From positions 1 through 64,000 of the forward strand of contig JAPSLP010000016.1 of assembly GCA_031180665.1 (NCBI GenBank): a DNA stretch of 64,000 nucleotides. Direction: 5' to 3'. The stretch comes from Cupriavidus sp. (GTDB taxonomy: Bacteria; Pseudomonadota; Gammaproteobacteria; Burkholderiales; Burkholderiaceae). This document shows, in pieces, positions 8,572 to 17,081 of this stretch (the first letter of the stretch is position 1; the number at the start of each line of letters is the position of its first letter). The position numbers and the translations under genes were made by a program. The notes below the pieces were generated by a model that was not told the origin of the DNA, made no database searches, and saw only the letters and a list, made by a program, of their open reading frames with translations.

Positions 8572-9459
8572 ATGCTCAACCTGAACGACCTCTCGCTATT
8601 CGTTGCCGCCGTCGAGCATGGCGGCTTTGCCGCGGCCTCCCGGCAGTTGGGCATTCCGAAGTCGACGCTGAGCAAGCGCGTGGCCGAGCTCGAGCAGCGG
8701 CTCGGTGCGCGGCTGATCCACCGCAGTTCCCGCAGCTTCACGCTGACCGACGTCGGCCGCGCCTTTCACGAGCACGCCCGCGCTGCGCTGATCGAGGCCG
8801 AAGCGGCGCACGACGTGGTGCGCCAGCGCGCCGCCGAGCCGAGCGGCACGGTGCGGCTGACCACCTCGGTACCGGTCGCGCAACAAACGTTGGCGCCGCG
8901 CCTGCCCGAACTGGCCATCGCCTACCCGAAGCTGCATCTCCAGCTGGACGTGTCGGACCGCTTCGTCGATGTCGCGCAGGAAGGCTACGACCTCGCGATC
9001 CGCAGCCATTTCGCGCCGCTGCCCGATTCGGAATTGGTGCAGCGGCTGCTGTCGACCGAGCCGATCATCCTGGTCGCCTCCCCGCGCTATCTCGCCACGG
9101 CCGATCCGCTGCAGAGCCCGGAGGCGCTGGCCGGCCATGACGGACTGCTGACGCGCCCGATGGCAACGAACTGGCGGCTGAGCCGAGACGGTGAGACGGT
9201 CATTGCCACCCCACGCCCGCGCATGACGGCCAACGAATCGACCGCGCTGCTGGGCGCGGCTGAGGCCGGCCTGGGCATCGCCTGCCTGCCCTTGTCGGTC
9301 TGCCGCCCGGCGCTGCAGCGCGGCGACATCGTAAGGGTGCTGCCGGACTGGACCGCCGGCCACGTGATGACGTCGGTGGTGATGCCGCATCGGCGCGGGC
9401 AGCTTCCGGCGGTACGGGCGGTGGTCGAATTCCTGGCGCGGTGTTTTGCCGAGGAATGA
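8572..9459 (+). CDS. LysR family transcriptional regulator (divergent to GST)
   Basis: 295 aa. N-terminal winged helix-turn-helix LNDLSLFVAAVEHGGFAAASRQLGIPKSTLSKRVAELEQRLG (residues 2-45), followed by the two-lobed periplasmic-binding-protein-like effector domain (about 90-290). It belongs to the common CrgA/AaeR-like group with RSSRSFTLTDVG after the HTH. Divergent organisation and the paired dyads in the 135-bp gap indicate autoregulation and control of the GST gene. The inducing ligand cannot be predicted. Confidence 0.9.
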   Translation: MLNLNDLSLFVAAVEHGGFAAASRQLGIPKSTLSKRVAELEQRLGARLIHRSSRSFTLTDVGRAFHEHARAALIEAEAAHDVVRQRAAEPSGTVRLTTSVPVAQQTLAPRLPELAIAYPKLHLQLDVSDRFVDVAQEGYDLAIRSHFAPLPDSELVQRLLSTEPIILVASPRYLATADPLQSPEALAGHDGLLTRPMATNWRLSRDGETVIATPRPRMTANESTALLGAAEAGLGIACLPLSVCRPALQRGDIVRVLPDWTAGHVMTSVVMPHRRGQLPAVRAVVEFLARCFAEE

Positions 9460-9470
9460 ACGGTCGGCGA

Positions 9471-9494
9471 AGGCCCCGTTTCAGCCCGGGGCCT
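9471..9494. terminator. Hairpin between two convergent LysR genes
   Basis: AGGCCCCG (9471-9478), 8-nt loop, CGGGGCCT (9487-9494). The right arm overlaps the 3' end of the minus-strand LysR gene. No clear T-run; a bidirectional 3'-end structure is likely. Confidence 0.4.
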
Positions 9495-10437
9495 CCGCCT
9501 GCCTCCGCACCCACGCCACCGCCCTGCCGAGGAACGGCGACGCATCCCCCGCCCGGTAGCTCATGATTACCGGCGACACGAAGCCCGGCGCGTCGATCGG
9601 GCAATAGCGGACATCGTCCCGGTGCAGCCGCTGCACCGAGGCCGGCACCAGCGTGATGCCGAGCCCCGCGGCAACCAGGCCCAGCGCCGTCTGCAGTTCG
9701 TTGGCCTCCTGCACCACGCGCGGCTGCAGCCCCTGGGCGCGGAACAGGGACAGCACGTGGTCCGCATAGCTGGGCCGCGGTCGGGCGGGATAGAGGATCA
9801 GCCCGCGCCGCGCCAGTTCGGCCGGCGCCATCGGGCCTTCGCCATCGCCACCCCCACGGCCATCGCCACCGACGCGGCCACGGCCACCGCCATCGCCGCC
9901 GTCACCTTCACCTGGGGAGGCCCGCGCCGGCAGCGCCGCCACCAGCGGCTCGGCCATCACCACCTGCTGCACGATGGCGGGGTCGCTCAGCGCCAGCCGG
10001 CCAAAACCCAGATCGATACGGCCCGACTTCAGTGCCTCCAGCTGCTGCACCGAGATCATTTCGGTCAGGCCGACCTCGACCTCGCTCTGGTCGGCGCGCA
10101 ACTCGCGGATCAGGTCGGGCAGCACGCCATAGAGCACCGATGGCACGAAGCCGATGCCGAACCAGCGCTTCTCGTTGCGGCCGATGCGCCGGGTGCCCTC
10201 GATCATCTCGTCGAGCCGCTGCGTCACCTGCAGCGACTGTTCGAGCAGGAAGCGGCCCGCCTCGGTCAGCCGCAGCCCGCGGCCCACGCGCTCGAACAGT
10301 GGCACGCCGAGCTCGTCCTCGAACTGGCGGATCTGGCGCGACAGCGGCGGCTGGGCGATATGCAGCAGCGCCGCCGCGCGGGTCACGTTGAGCTCGCGCG
10401 CGACGGTCTGGAAATAGCGCAGATGGCGCAGTTCCAT
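9481..10437 (-). CDS. LysR family regulator, CatR/BenM type, with a Gly/Asp-rich insertion
   Basis: 318 aa from ATG 10437, which has a perfect GGAGG 8 nt upstream; an upstream ATG at 10488 lacks one. The HTH (MELRHLRYFQTVARELNVTRAAALLHIAQPPLSRQIRQFEDELG) and the following GFVPSVLYGVLPDLIREL are typical of the CatM/BenM/CatR branch that senses cis,cis-muconate or benzoate. It is divergent from a muconate cycloisomerase gene, the standard arrangement for CatR. Oddity: residues 174-201 are an insertion composed almost only of Gly, Asp, Arg and Glu, encoded by a degenerate microsatellite, between the two lobes of the effector domain. It may be a flexible loop that leaves function intact, or may have impaired the protein. 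Confidence 0.88.
   Translation of the reverse strand: MELRHLRYFQTVARELNVTRAAALLHIAQPPLSRQIRQFEDELGVPLFERVGRGLRLTEAGRFLLEQSLQVTQRLDEMIEGTRRIGRNEKRWFGIGFVPSVLYGVLPDLIRELRADQSEVEVGLTEMISVQQLEALKSGRIDLGFGRLALSDPAIVQQVVMAEPLVAALPARASPGEGDGGDGGGRGRVGGDGRGGGDGEGPMAPAELARRGLILYPARPRPSYADHVLSLFRAQGLQPRVVQEANELQTALGLVAAGLGITLVPASVQRLHRDDVRYCPIDAPGFVSPVIMSYRAGDASPFLGRAVAWVRRQAEAPG
9835..9918. repeat. Microsatellite inside the CatR-like gene
   Basis: Degenerate repeats of GCCATCGCCACC / GCCACGGCC type in the plus-strand reading, 84 bp = 28 codons, in frame with the minus-strand LysR gene. Multiples of 3 keep the reading frame, so copy-number changes would alter only the loop length. Confidence 0.75.
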
Positions 10438-10558
10438 GGTGGCCTCCGTGGACATCGATCCATACCTGGCAGGTATGGAATCAGACATGATCGGTCTTGG
10501 ACATGCCTGCGGTCAAGCCGCATACTCGGTCGCAAACCGTCAATCCAATCCCTCAGGT

Positions 10559-11683
10559 ATGGCAATCACCATTACATCCGTCGACGCGATCCTGGTCGAC
10601 CTGCCCACCATCCGCGCACATCAACTGGCGATGGCCACCATGCAGCAGCAGACGCTGGTCATCGTGCGGCTGCGCGCCAGCGACGGCATCGAAGGCATCG
10701 GCGAGGCCACCACGATCGGCGGCCTGTCCTACGGGGAGGAAAGCCCAGAAGGCATCAAGCTGACCATCGATACCTATCTGGCCCCGGCATTGATCGGCCA
10801 GGACGCCACCAATATCCATGGCGCGATGGCCCGGCTGAACAAGGTCGCGCGCGGCAACCGCTTCGCCAAGTCGGCACTGGAAACCGCGCTGCTCGACGCA
10901 CAGGGCAAGCGGCTCGGCGTGCCGCTCGGCACGCTGCTGGGCGGTGCGGTGCGCGACGCGCTGCCGGTGCTGTGGACGCTGGCCAGTGGCGATACCGCGC
11001 GCGATATCGAGGAGGCCGAGCGCCTGCTGGCCGAGCGCCGCCACGACACCTTCAAGCTCAAGATCGGCCGCCGTGCGGTGCGCGAGGACGTCGCCCATGT
11101 CGCCGCGATCAAGCGCGCGCTGGGCGACCGTGCGCGCGTGACGGTCGACGTCAACCAGGCCTGGAACGAGGCCGACGCGGCCACCGGCATCGCGATGCTC
11201 GAGGCGGCCGGCATCGACCTGATCGAGCAGCCGATCGCCCGCGACAATCGGGTCGGGCTGGCGCGGCTGGCGGCGCGCTTCGTGGTGCCGATCATGGCCG
11301 ACGAAGCGGTGACCGGGCCGGAGGACGCGATGGAACTGGCGCGCCTGGGGGCCGCCGATGTGTTCGCGCTGAAGATCGCCAAGTCGGGCGGCATCTTCGG
11401 CATGCTGCGCACCGCGGCGGTTGGCGATGCGGCCGGCATCGCGCTCTATGGCGGCACCATGCTCGAAGGCAGCGTCGGCACGATCGCCGCGGCGCACGGT
11501 TTCTGCACGCTGCCGCAACTGGCCTGGGGCACCGAGCTGTTCGGGCCGCTGCTGCTCAAGGACGACGTGGTGGTCGAACGTCCCGCGTATCGAGACTTCG
11601 CCTTGCGCCTGCCGGACGGTCCGGGGCTGGGGCTGGCGCTGGACGAGGACAAGCTGGCGCATTACCGGCGCGATCGCACGTAA
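10559..11683 (+). CDS. catB: Muconate cycloisomerase
   Basis: 374-aa enolase-superfamily enzyme converting cis,cis-muconate to muconolactone in the catechol branch of the beta-ketoadipate pathway. All catalytic and metal residues are present with the spacing of Pseudomonas CatB: the KxK pair Lys166/Lys168 (FKLKIG), metal ligands Asp197 (DVNQAW), Glu223 (EQP) and Asp248 (DEA), and Lys272 (LKIAKSGG); each is offset by one from the characterised enzyme. Length is also as expected (~373-375). ATG 10559 has only a weak CAGG ahead; the frame extends upstream into the divergent promoter region. No catA or catC is adjacent; the next gene is a Bug-type binding protein. Confidence 0.9.
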   Translation: MAITITSVDAILVDLPTIRAHQLAMATMQQQTLVIVRLRASDGIEGIGEATTIGGLSYGEESPEGIKLTIDTYLAPALIGQDATNIHGAMARLNKVARGNRFAKSALETALLDAQGKRLGVPLGTLLGGAVRDALPVLWTLASGDTARDIEEAERLLAERRHDTFKLKIGRRAVREDVAHVAAIKRALGDRARVTVDVNQAWNEADAATGIAMLEAAGIDLIEQPIARDNRVGLARLAARFVVPIMADEAVTGPEDAMELARLGAADVFALKIAKSGGIFGMLRTAAVGDAAGIALYGGTMLEGSVGTIAAAHGFCTLPQLAWGTELFGPLLLKDDVVVERPAYRDFALRLPDGPGLGLALDEDKLAHYRRDRT

Positions 11684-11693
11684 CACGCGCACG

Positions 11694-11811
11694 AGGCCCG
11701 AATAAGGCCCCAATAAGGCCCGAACTGGCCCGAACCAAGTCCAAACTAGGCCCTCATCAGGCCCGAATAAGGCTTGCAAGAGGCCCGCATCACGCCTCGC
11801 ATAACACCATC
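11694..11811. repeat. Degenerate ~11-bp tandem array between catB and the Bug gene
   Basis: About ten units based on AGGCCCGAATA follow one another with a period of 10-11 bp (e.g. AGGCCCGAATA, AGGCCCCAATA, AGGCCCGAACT). The period is close to one DNA helical turn. It fills most of the 190-bp gap; no terminator is seen in it. Confidence 0.65.
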
Positions 11812-11874
11812 GAGTCGCGCCCGCGGGCGCGCGCCAGACCGCCCGCATTCGAACTTCACGAAGGAACGGAGACA

Positions 11875-12846
11875 ATGAAGTCGCTCACTCTCGCCACCCT
11901 GGTCCTCGGCCTTGCCGCGACCCTCGCCACCCCGGCCGCGAAGGCCGCCTACCCCGAACGCCCGATCCGCTGGATCGTCCCCTTCCCCGCCGCCGGCGCG
12001 ATGGACAATATCGCCCGCACGCTCGGCGAGGAGATGTCGCAAACGCTGGGCCAGTCGATCGTCGTGGAGAACCGGCCCGGGGCCGGCGGCAATATCGGCG
12101 CCGAACTGGTCGCGCGCTCGCCGGCCGATGGCTACACGATGCTGATCGTCGCCAACGGCATGGCGGTCAATCCCGCGCTGTACCGCAAGCTGACCTACGA
12201 CCCGATCAAGGATTTCGCGCCGGTATCGCTGCTCGCCGTGGTGCCCAACGTCCTGGTCGCCAACAAGGCAAAGACCAGCGCGAAGACCGTGCCGGAGGTG
12301 ATCGCCAGCGCGAAGAGCCAGCCCGGCAAGTACACCTACGCGTCGGCGGGCAATGGCACCTCGATCCACCTGGCCGGCGAGCTGTTTACGTCGATGGCCG
12401 GCGTCGAGCTGCTGCACGTGCCCTACAAGGGCAGCGGTCCCGCGGTCACCGACCTGCTCGGCGGCCAGGTCGACTACATGTTCGACAGCATCACGTCCGC
12501 CAAGCCGCATATCGATGCCGGCAAGCTGACCGCGATCGCGGTGACCACCAGCAAGCGCTCGGCCACGCTACCCAACGTGCCGACGGTGGCAGAGGCCGGC
12601 CTGCCGGGCTACGAGCTGTCGCCGTGGTTCGCCGCCTTCGTGCCGGCCGGCACGCCGCCCGCGGTGATCGAGTCGCTGAACCGCGCGATGGTCGAGGCGC
12701 TGCGCAAGCCCGCGGTGCAGAAGCGCCTGGCCGCGATCGGCGCCGAGCCGATCGGCAGCACGCCCGCCGAGCTGAAGCAGCATCTGGCGAAAGAAACCGA
12801 CAAATGGGGCAAGCTGATCCGGACAAGGGGCATCCGCGCGGACTGA
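11875..12846 (+). CDS. Bug-type (TctC family) tripartite tricarboxylate transporter substrate-binding protein
   Basis: 323 aa. Cleavable signal peptide (1-24, ending AAKAA), then the Bug signature YPERPIRWIVPFPAAGAMD, the ENRPGAGGNIGAELVARSPADGYT ligand loop and the HVPYKGSGPAVTDLLGGQVDYMFD segment. Such periplasmic proteins bind carboxylates or other small metabolites; Burkholderiales carry many orphan copies without the TctAB membrane partners, and none is next to this one. ATG follows AAGGAACGGAG. Its place after catB suggests, but does not prove, that it captures an aromatic-derived dicarboxylate. Confidence 0.9.
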   Translation: MKSLTLATLVLGLAATLATPAAKAAYPERPIRWIVPFPAAGAMDNIARTLGEEMSQTLGQSIVVENRPGAGGNIGAELVARSPADGYTMLIVANGMAVNPALYRKLTYDPIKDFAPVSLLAVVPNVLVANKAKTSAKTVPEVIASAKSQPGKYTYASAGNGTSIHLAGELFTSMAGVELLHVPYKGSGPAVTDLLGGQVDYMFDSITSAKPHIDAGKLTAIAVTTSKRSATLPNVPTVAEAGLPGYELSPWFAAFVPAGTPPAVIESLNRAMVEALRKPAVQKRLAAIGAEPIGSTPAELKQHLAKETDKWGKLIRTRGIRAD

Positions 12847-12873
12847 GCGAGGAGTCGCGCCGATTCCTCCTCC

Positions 12874-12900
12874 TCAAGTTTTTCTACCAACTGCCGTTGT
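12874..12900 (+). promoter_or_regulatory. FliA (sigma-28)-type promoter of the first chemoreceptor gene
   Basis: TCAAGTTT (12874-12881), exactly 11 nt, then GCCGTTGT (12893-12900). This matches the flagellar class III layout TAAAGTTT-N11-GCCGATAA with 7/8 and 5/8 bases. It lies about 135 nt before the ATG. Confidence 0.6.
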
Positions 12901-13036
12901 TTGACATCGACCCCCGAAGCAATCGTCAGCGAACGGGCGGCAACACAAGAGCGAAGAGCGAATGCGCACCACGCACGCGGCACCTCCGCGGGCGTGGCGT
13001 TGTTCGCCGCGATTCAATGTCCATCAGGTAGAAGAA

Positions 13037-14596
13037 ATGAAAAACTTGGGAATAGGTGCGCGCCTCGGCATCGGCTTTGGCGTGGTTTTGCTGCTGTCCA
13101 CGCTGATGACCGGACTTGGCATCCTGCGGCTGCAGCAGGTCGCGGAGCGCACGCATGACATGATGCAACAGCCGCTGGCCAAGGAACGGCTGGTCAGCGA
13201 CTGGTATCGCTACATGCATACCAGCGTGCGCCGGACCACCGCGGTGGCCAAGAGCTCCGACCCGACGCTCGGCGCGTTCTTCGCGAACGAGACCAAGGCC
13301 TCCGTCAAGGCGATCGCCGATCTGCGCGACAAGATCGAGCCGCTGCTGAGCACCGACGCCGAGAAGCAGGCGTTCCAGACCATCCTGCGCGTGCGCGAGC
13401 CGTACAACGCCTCGCGCGACAAGATCACCAAGCTCAAGCAGGAAGGGCTGACCGACGAAGCGAACACCGTGCTGGAGAAGGAATTCGTGCCGGCCGGCGA
13501 CGCCTACCTCGGCGAGATCCAGAAGCTGCTCGACATCCAGCGCGCCAGCATCGACGCGACCGCGCGCGATATCAACGCCGTCTACCAGACCGCGCGCAAC
13601 CGCCTGATCGGACTTGGCGTGCTGGTGCTGGGCATCGGTATCGCCTTCGCGGTCTGGCTGACCCGCGGCATCACGCGTCCGCTGCATCGCGCCGTGAATA
13701 TCGCACGCACCGTCGCCGCCGGCGACCTGAGCGCCCGCATCGACGTCGACAGCAAGGACGAAACCGGCCAGCTGCTGCAGGCGCTGTCCGAGATGAACGG
13801 CAATCTGCTGCGCATCGTCAACGAGGTTCGCCTCGGCACCGAGGCCATCGCCACCGGCACCAGCCAGATCGCCGTGGGCAATACCGACCTGTCGCAACGC
13901 ACCGAGGAACAGGCCGCCTCGCTGCAGGAGACCGCCTCCAGCATGGAGCAGCTGACCAGCATCGTGCGGCAGAACGCCGACAACGCCAAGCAGGCCAGCC
14001 GCCTCGCGGTCGATGCCTCCGACATCGCCGTCAAGGGCGGCACTGTGGTCGGCCAGGTGGTCAACACCATGGACGAGATCCACGGCGCGTCGAAGAAGGT
14101 CACCGACATCATCGCGGTGATCGAAAGCATCGCCTTCCAGACCAATATCCTGGCGCTGAACGCCGCGGTGGAAGCCGCGCGCGCCGGCGAACAGGGCCGC
14201 GGCTTCGCGGTGGTCGCCGGCGAGGTGCGCAGCCTCGCGCAGCGCAGCGCCACCGCCGCCAAGGAAATCAAGTCGCTGATCGACGATTCGGCCGAGCGCG
14301 TCGAGAAGGGCTCGCAGCTGGTGTCGGAAGCGGGCCAGACCATGGAAGAGATCGTCGGCGCGGTCAAGCGCGTCACCGACATCATGGGCGAGATCAGCGC
14401 GGCCTCGGCCGAGCAGAGCGCCGGCATCGAGCAGGTGAACCAGGCGGTCACGCAGATGGATACCGTGACGCAGCAGAACGCCGCGCTGGTCGAGCAGGCA
14501 GCGGCTGCGGCCGGTTCGCTGGAAGAGCAGGCGCAGCGCCTGAAGCAGGCGGTGTCGACGTTCCGCCTCGGTAACGCGCAGATGGCCATCGCCTGA
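13037..14596 (+). CDS. Methyl-accepting chemotaxis protein
   Basis: 519-aa inner-membrane chemoreceptor. TM1 (about 8-32), a periplasmic four-helix-bundle ligand domain (~35-188), TM2 (~190-212), HAMP (~213-265), then the cytoplasmic signalling coiled coil with the invariant hairpin tip [20 protein letters not shown] and [12 protein letters not shown]. It ends ...[11 protein letters not shown] with no CheR/CheB docking pentapeptide. ATG 13037 follows AGGTAGAAGAA; a longer frame from 12962 has no support. A FliA-type promoter precedes it and a strong terminator follows, so it is a stand-alone motility gene. Ligand unknown. Confidence 0.93.
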   Translation: MKNLGIGARLGIGFGVVLLLSTLMTGLGILRLQQVAERTHDMMQQPLAKERLVSDWYRYMHTSVRRTTAVAKSSDPTLGAFFANETKASVKAIADLRDKIEPLLSTDAEKQAFQTILRVREPYNASRDKITKLKQEGLTDEANTVLEKEFVPAGDAYLGEIQKLLDIQRASIDATARDINAVYQTARNRLIGLGVLVLGIGIAFAVWLTRGITRPLHRAVNIARTVAAGDLSARIDVDSKDETGQLLQALSEMNGNLLRIVNEVRLGTEAIATGTSQIAVGNTDLSQRTEEQAASLQETASSMEQLTSIVRQNADNAKQASRLAVDASDIAVKGGTVVGQVVNTMDEIHGASKKVTDIIAVIESIAFQTNILALNAAVEAARAGEQGRGFAVVAGEVRSLAQRSATAAKEIKSLIDDSAERVEKGSQLVSEAGQTMEEIVGAVKRVTDIMGEISAASAEQSAGIEQVNQAVTQMDTVTQQNAALVEQAAAAAGSLEEQAQRLKQAVSTFRLGNAQMAIA

Positions 14597-14615
14597 CCGA
14601 CGCAGCAACAAGTCC

Positions 14616-14642
14616 AAAACGGGCCGCAATGCGGCCCGTTTT
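14616..14642 (+). terminator. Rho-independent terminator of the chemoreceptor gene
   Basis: Perfect 12-bp stem AAAACGGGCCGC / GCGGCCCGTTTT with a 3-nt loop (AAT), the T-run being part of the stem and followed by GC. It starts 20 bp after the stop codon and could act in both directions. Confidence 0.85.
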
Positions 14643-14843
14643 GCTTTGGCGCGCTCAAAAAAGCGGCAATCCTTGTCAAAAGTACCCACCTGGCCGAAAC
14701 CCCATCGCGACGACTTGGGCGGCGGCGCCGTGGCGCGGATCCTGCGTGGTGGCGTGGTGCAGCCCGAACTTCGGGCCGCTCACCCCAGCACATCCGAGGC
14801 ACATCCCAGTACTTGGCAGCACATCGCAACCGGAGGATCTGCA

Positions 14844-15356
14844 ATGAGCATCTTTGGCGAAATCCTGAACAGGCTGCGCGGCAAGGCGCGACCCGAGCCG
14901 TCCACGCAGGCGTCCCCGCAGGCATCCACGCAGGCCCAGCAGCCGCAGACCGGCACCGCGGGCCAGCCCCAGACCGGCGCGGCCGGCCAGACGCAGGGCG
15001 CGGCGCCGCCGGCCACGGCACCGGTCACGGCGGGCACCGGCGGCGGCAACACCACGGCCGGCGGCACCGCGACGGCTGCCGCGCAGGCGCCCCTGTCGGA
15101 GGTCGATGTGGAGAAGATCCTCGACGACCTCGCGCAGCAGAGCGGCCAGAAGCTGAACTGGCGCACGTCCATCGTGGACACCATGAAGGCGCTGGGCCTC
15201 GACAGCAGCCTGGAGCACCGCAAGGAACTGGCGCGCGAGCTGCACTACAGCGGCGACTTGAACGACTCGGCCACCATGAACGAGTGGCTGCACAAGCGCG
15301 TGATGAAGGAGCTGGCGGCAAACGGCGGCAAACTACCGCCGGCGTTGCGCGATTGA
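14844..15356 (+). CDS. DUF3597 domain protein
   Basis: 170 aa. A short start (MSIFGEILNRLRGKA), then ~75 residues of Gln/Ala/Gly/Thr-rich low-complexity sequence, then the folded DUF3597 domain (about 88-168: VDVEKILDDLAQQSGQKLNWRTSIVDTMKALGLDSS...ELHYSGDLNDSATMNEWLHKRVMKELAANGGK). The domain resembles LysM-adjacent or envelope-associated small domains and its function is unknown. No signal peptide. GGAGG lies 9 nt before ATG 14844. Single gene between a terminator and the M81 gene convergent to it. Confidence 0.85.
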   Translation: MSIFGEILNRLRGKARPEPSTQASPQASTQAQQPQTGTAGQPQTGAAGQTQGAAPPATAPVTAGTGGGNTTAGGTATAAAQAPLSEVDVEKILDDLAQQSGQKLNWRTSIVDTMKALGLDSSLEHRKELARELHYSGDLNDSATMNEWLHKRVMKELAANGGKLPPALRD

Positions 15357-15396
15357 GGTAGGGGCGAGCGCGCGAAACCCATCCCGCTTTGCAATT

Positions 15397-15470
15397 CGTC
15401 GCCCTCGCGCAAGCGGGGGCGCGGCGGCTTGAAGCAAGCCGCTGGGTCCCCGCCTACGCGGGGGACGACG
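15397..15470. repeat. Paired-hairpin dispersed repeat, copy 1
   Basis: Two hairpins in inverse orientation: CGTCGCCCTCGC...GCGGGGGC, a ~15-bp linker with GGCTTGAAGCAAGC, then TGGGTCCCCGC...GCGGGGGACGACG. Shares the CGTCnyCCCCGC / GCGGGG core with the copies at 18401, 35083 and 43432. Located between convergent DUF3597 and M81 genes; may serve as a 3'-end structure. Confidence 0.75.
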
Positions 15471-15485
15471 GATATGCCGTCGCCT

Positions 15486-16964
15486 TTACGCCCAGCGCGT
15501 GTCCGGATCGAGCGGATACACCGGCCGCGCCACGCGCTGGAACGGGAAGCGCTCGTAGCGCGAGCTGGTCACGCCCTCGCCGTCGCACTCCACCACGGCG
15601 CGTGCGATCGGCACGAACACCGGCCGGCAGTACATCCGCGATTTCAGCAGCAGAAAGCGTGCGCGATGCGGATCCACGCCGATATGGGTGAAGATACCCA
15701 GGTCCCAATGCTCCTGCGGCGTTTCCACGATCACGATTTGCGCCGCGCCGATATCGAGCAGCGCGCTGCGGCCCATGCGGATGCGCTGGCCGGTATAGGT
15801 GGGACCGCTGATCACGTACTCGCCATCGCCGAGTGCGACGACCTTGCCGGTCAGCGGCTTCGATTGCGGATAGACGCCGAGCTGGGTCAGGGCCACCTTG
15901 TCGCCGACCGGCAGCGTCACCGTGGCGCCGACCCCGGCCGCGCCCAGCGCCGCCACCGCCTCCGGATCGCACACCGGCCCGACCGCGATGCCGCTCAAGC
16001 CCTGCGCCAGCGCTTCGTGCAGCACGGCCATGTTGTCGCAAGTGCCACCGGACATGCAGTTGTCGCCGTGGTCGAGCAACAGCACCGGGCCCTGCCCCGG
16101 CGCGTCGGCGAGTTCGGCCGCGTGCGCGATCGACTGCGCCAGCGGCTCGCTGCGATAGACGAAGCCGGCACGGTCGTCCCAGATCCGCTGGGCAATACGC
16201 TGCGCCACCACATCGGCGGCGGCCGCATCGCCGTCGCCGACCACGATCACACTGAGGCAAGGGGCGGCGATATCGGCCAGGCCGAAGCCGGCCAGCACCG
16301 AGACCGCCAGCATGCCTTGCGCTTCCGCTTCCTTGGCGAGCGCCACTGCACGCTGCATCGCACCCTGGTCGGTGCGGCTGCACAGCGTATGCGTCAGCAG
16401 CGGCAAGCGGCGCCATGCCACCACGGGCCTGGTGCGGCCCGCGATGTGGTCCAGCAGCAGCCGCCCTGCGTGCTCGCCGGTCTCGTACATGTCGACGTGC
16501 GGATAGGTCTTGAAGCTGACGGCCACGTCGACGTGGTCGATCAGCTTCTGCGTGATATTGCCGTGCAGGTCCAGCGCGACCGCGATCGGCGCGTCGGGCA
16601 GTACCGCGCGCAGCCGTTCGAGCAGGTCGCCCTCGCCGTCGTCGCTGTTCTCGGCCACCATCGCGCCGTGCAGGTCCAGCATCACCGCGTCGCAGCCCGG
16701 CGCAGCTTCGACGATGGCGTCGCACAGCGCGGTATAGGCCTGCGCCGCGACGCGGCCGCTGGGATTGGCCCCGGCGATCACCGGCACCACGATCTCGGCC
16801 CCCGCCGCTTCGGCCAGCTCGATGAACGCGCCCGCCGCGGTGCGCGTGCCGCGCGCGGCGCGGTAGCCGTCCTCGCCATAGCGCGGGTCGAACGACGCCA
16901 GTGGCGTGGGCACCGGCGAAAAGGTATTGGTCTCGTGGTTGAGGCGGGCGATCAGGATTTTCAT
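15486..16964 (-). CDS. M81 family metallopeptidase (MlrC-like)
   Basis: 492 aa, the full family length. Starts MKILIARLNHETNTFSPVPT, the conserved M81/DUF1485 N-terminus with the metal-binding His-Glu, followed by MLDLHGAMVAE, ALDLHGNIT (metal His), and in the C-terminal MlrC_C part LLLDHGDNCMSGGTCDN. The founding member MlrC degrades linearised microcystin peptides, but most homologues have unknown substrates. Here it is the last gene of a seven-gene operon with a branched-chain-type importer and an M20 amidohydrolase, so it probably hydrolyses an imported amide, ureide or small peptide. The start has no strong ribosome site; the conserved N-terminus fixes it. Confidence 0.88.
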   Translation of the reverse strand: MKILIARLNHETNTFSPVPTPLASFDPRYGEDGYRAARGTRTAAGAFIELAEAAGAEIVVPVIAGANPSGRVAAQAYTALCDAIVEAAPGCDAVMLDLHGAMVAENSDDGEGDLLERLRAVLPDAPIAVALDLHGNITQKLIDHVDVAVSFKTYPHVDMYETGEHAGRLLLDHIAGRTRPVVAWRRLPLLTHTLCSRTDQGAMQRAVALAKEAEAQGMLAVSVLAGFGLADIAAPCLSVIVVGDGDAAAADVVAQRIAQRIWDDRAGFVYRSEPLAQSIAHAAELADAPGQGPVLLLDHGDNCMSGGTCDNMAVLHEALAQGLSGIAVGPVCDPEAVAALGAAGVGATVTLPVGDKVALTQLGVYPQSKPLTGKVVALGDGEYVISGPTYTGQRIRMGRSALLDIGAAQIVIVETPQEHWDLGIFTHIGVDPHRARFLLLKSRMYCRPVFVPIARAVVECDGEGVTSSRYERFPFQRVARPVYPLDPDTRWA

Positions 16965-17081
16965 CGCTTGGGTCCGGGTCGGTACGACGGTGGGTCGGAG
17001 GCCATGTAAGGCGGCGCGGTCAGCAGGGTCGGCGCGGTCAGCGCGGTCAACGTCGTCAGCAGCGGCAGCGCGGCAGCCCCG

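Noticed and set aside
12926..14689. A long minus-strand open frame opposite the first chemoreceptor gene
   Set aside because: Mirror of a strongly conserved coding sequence; no start signal or recognisable domain.
15397..15470. Hairpin-rich repeats considered as a CRISPR array
   Set aside because: Repeats are dispersed kilobases apart, without regular spacers, and each contains two inverted hairpins; no cas genes.
15429..17009. A 526-codon plus-strand frame opposite the M81 gene
   Set aside because: His/Arg/Gln-rich shadow frame. The minus strand encodes the complete M81 family protein.
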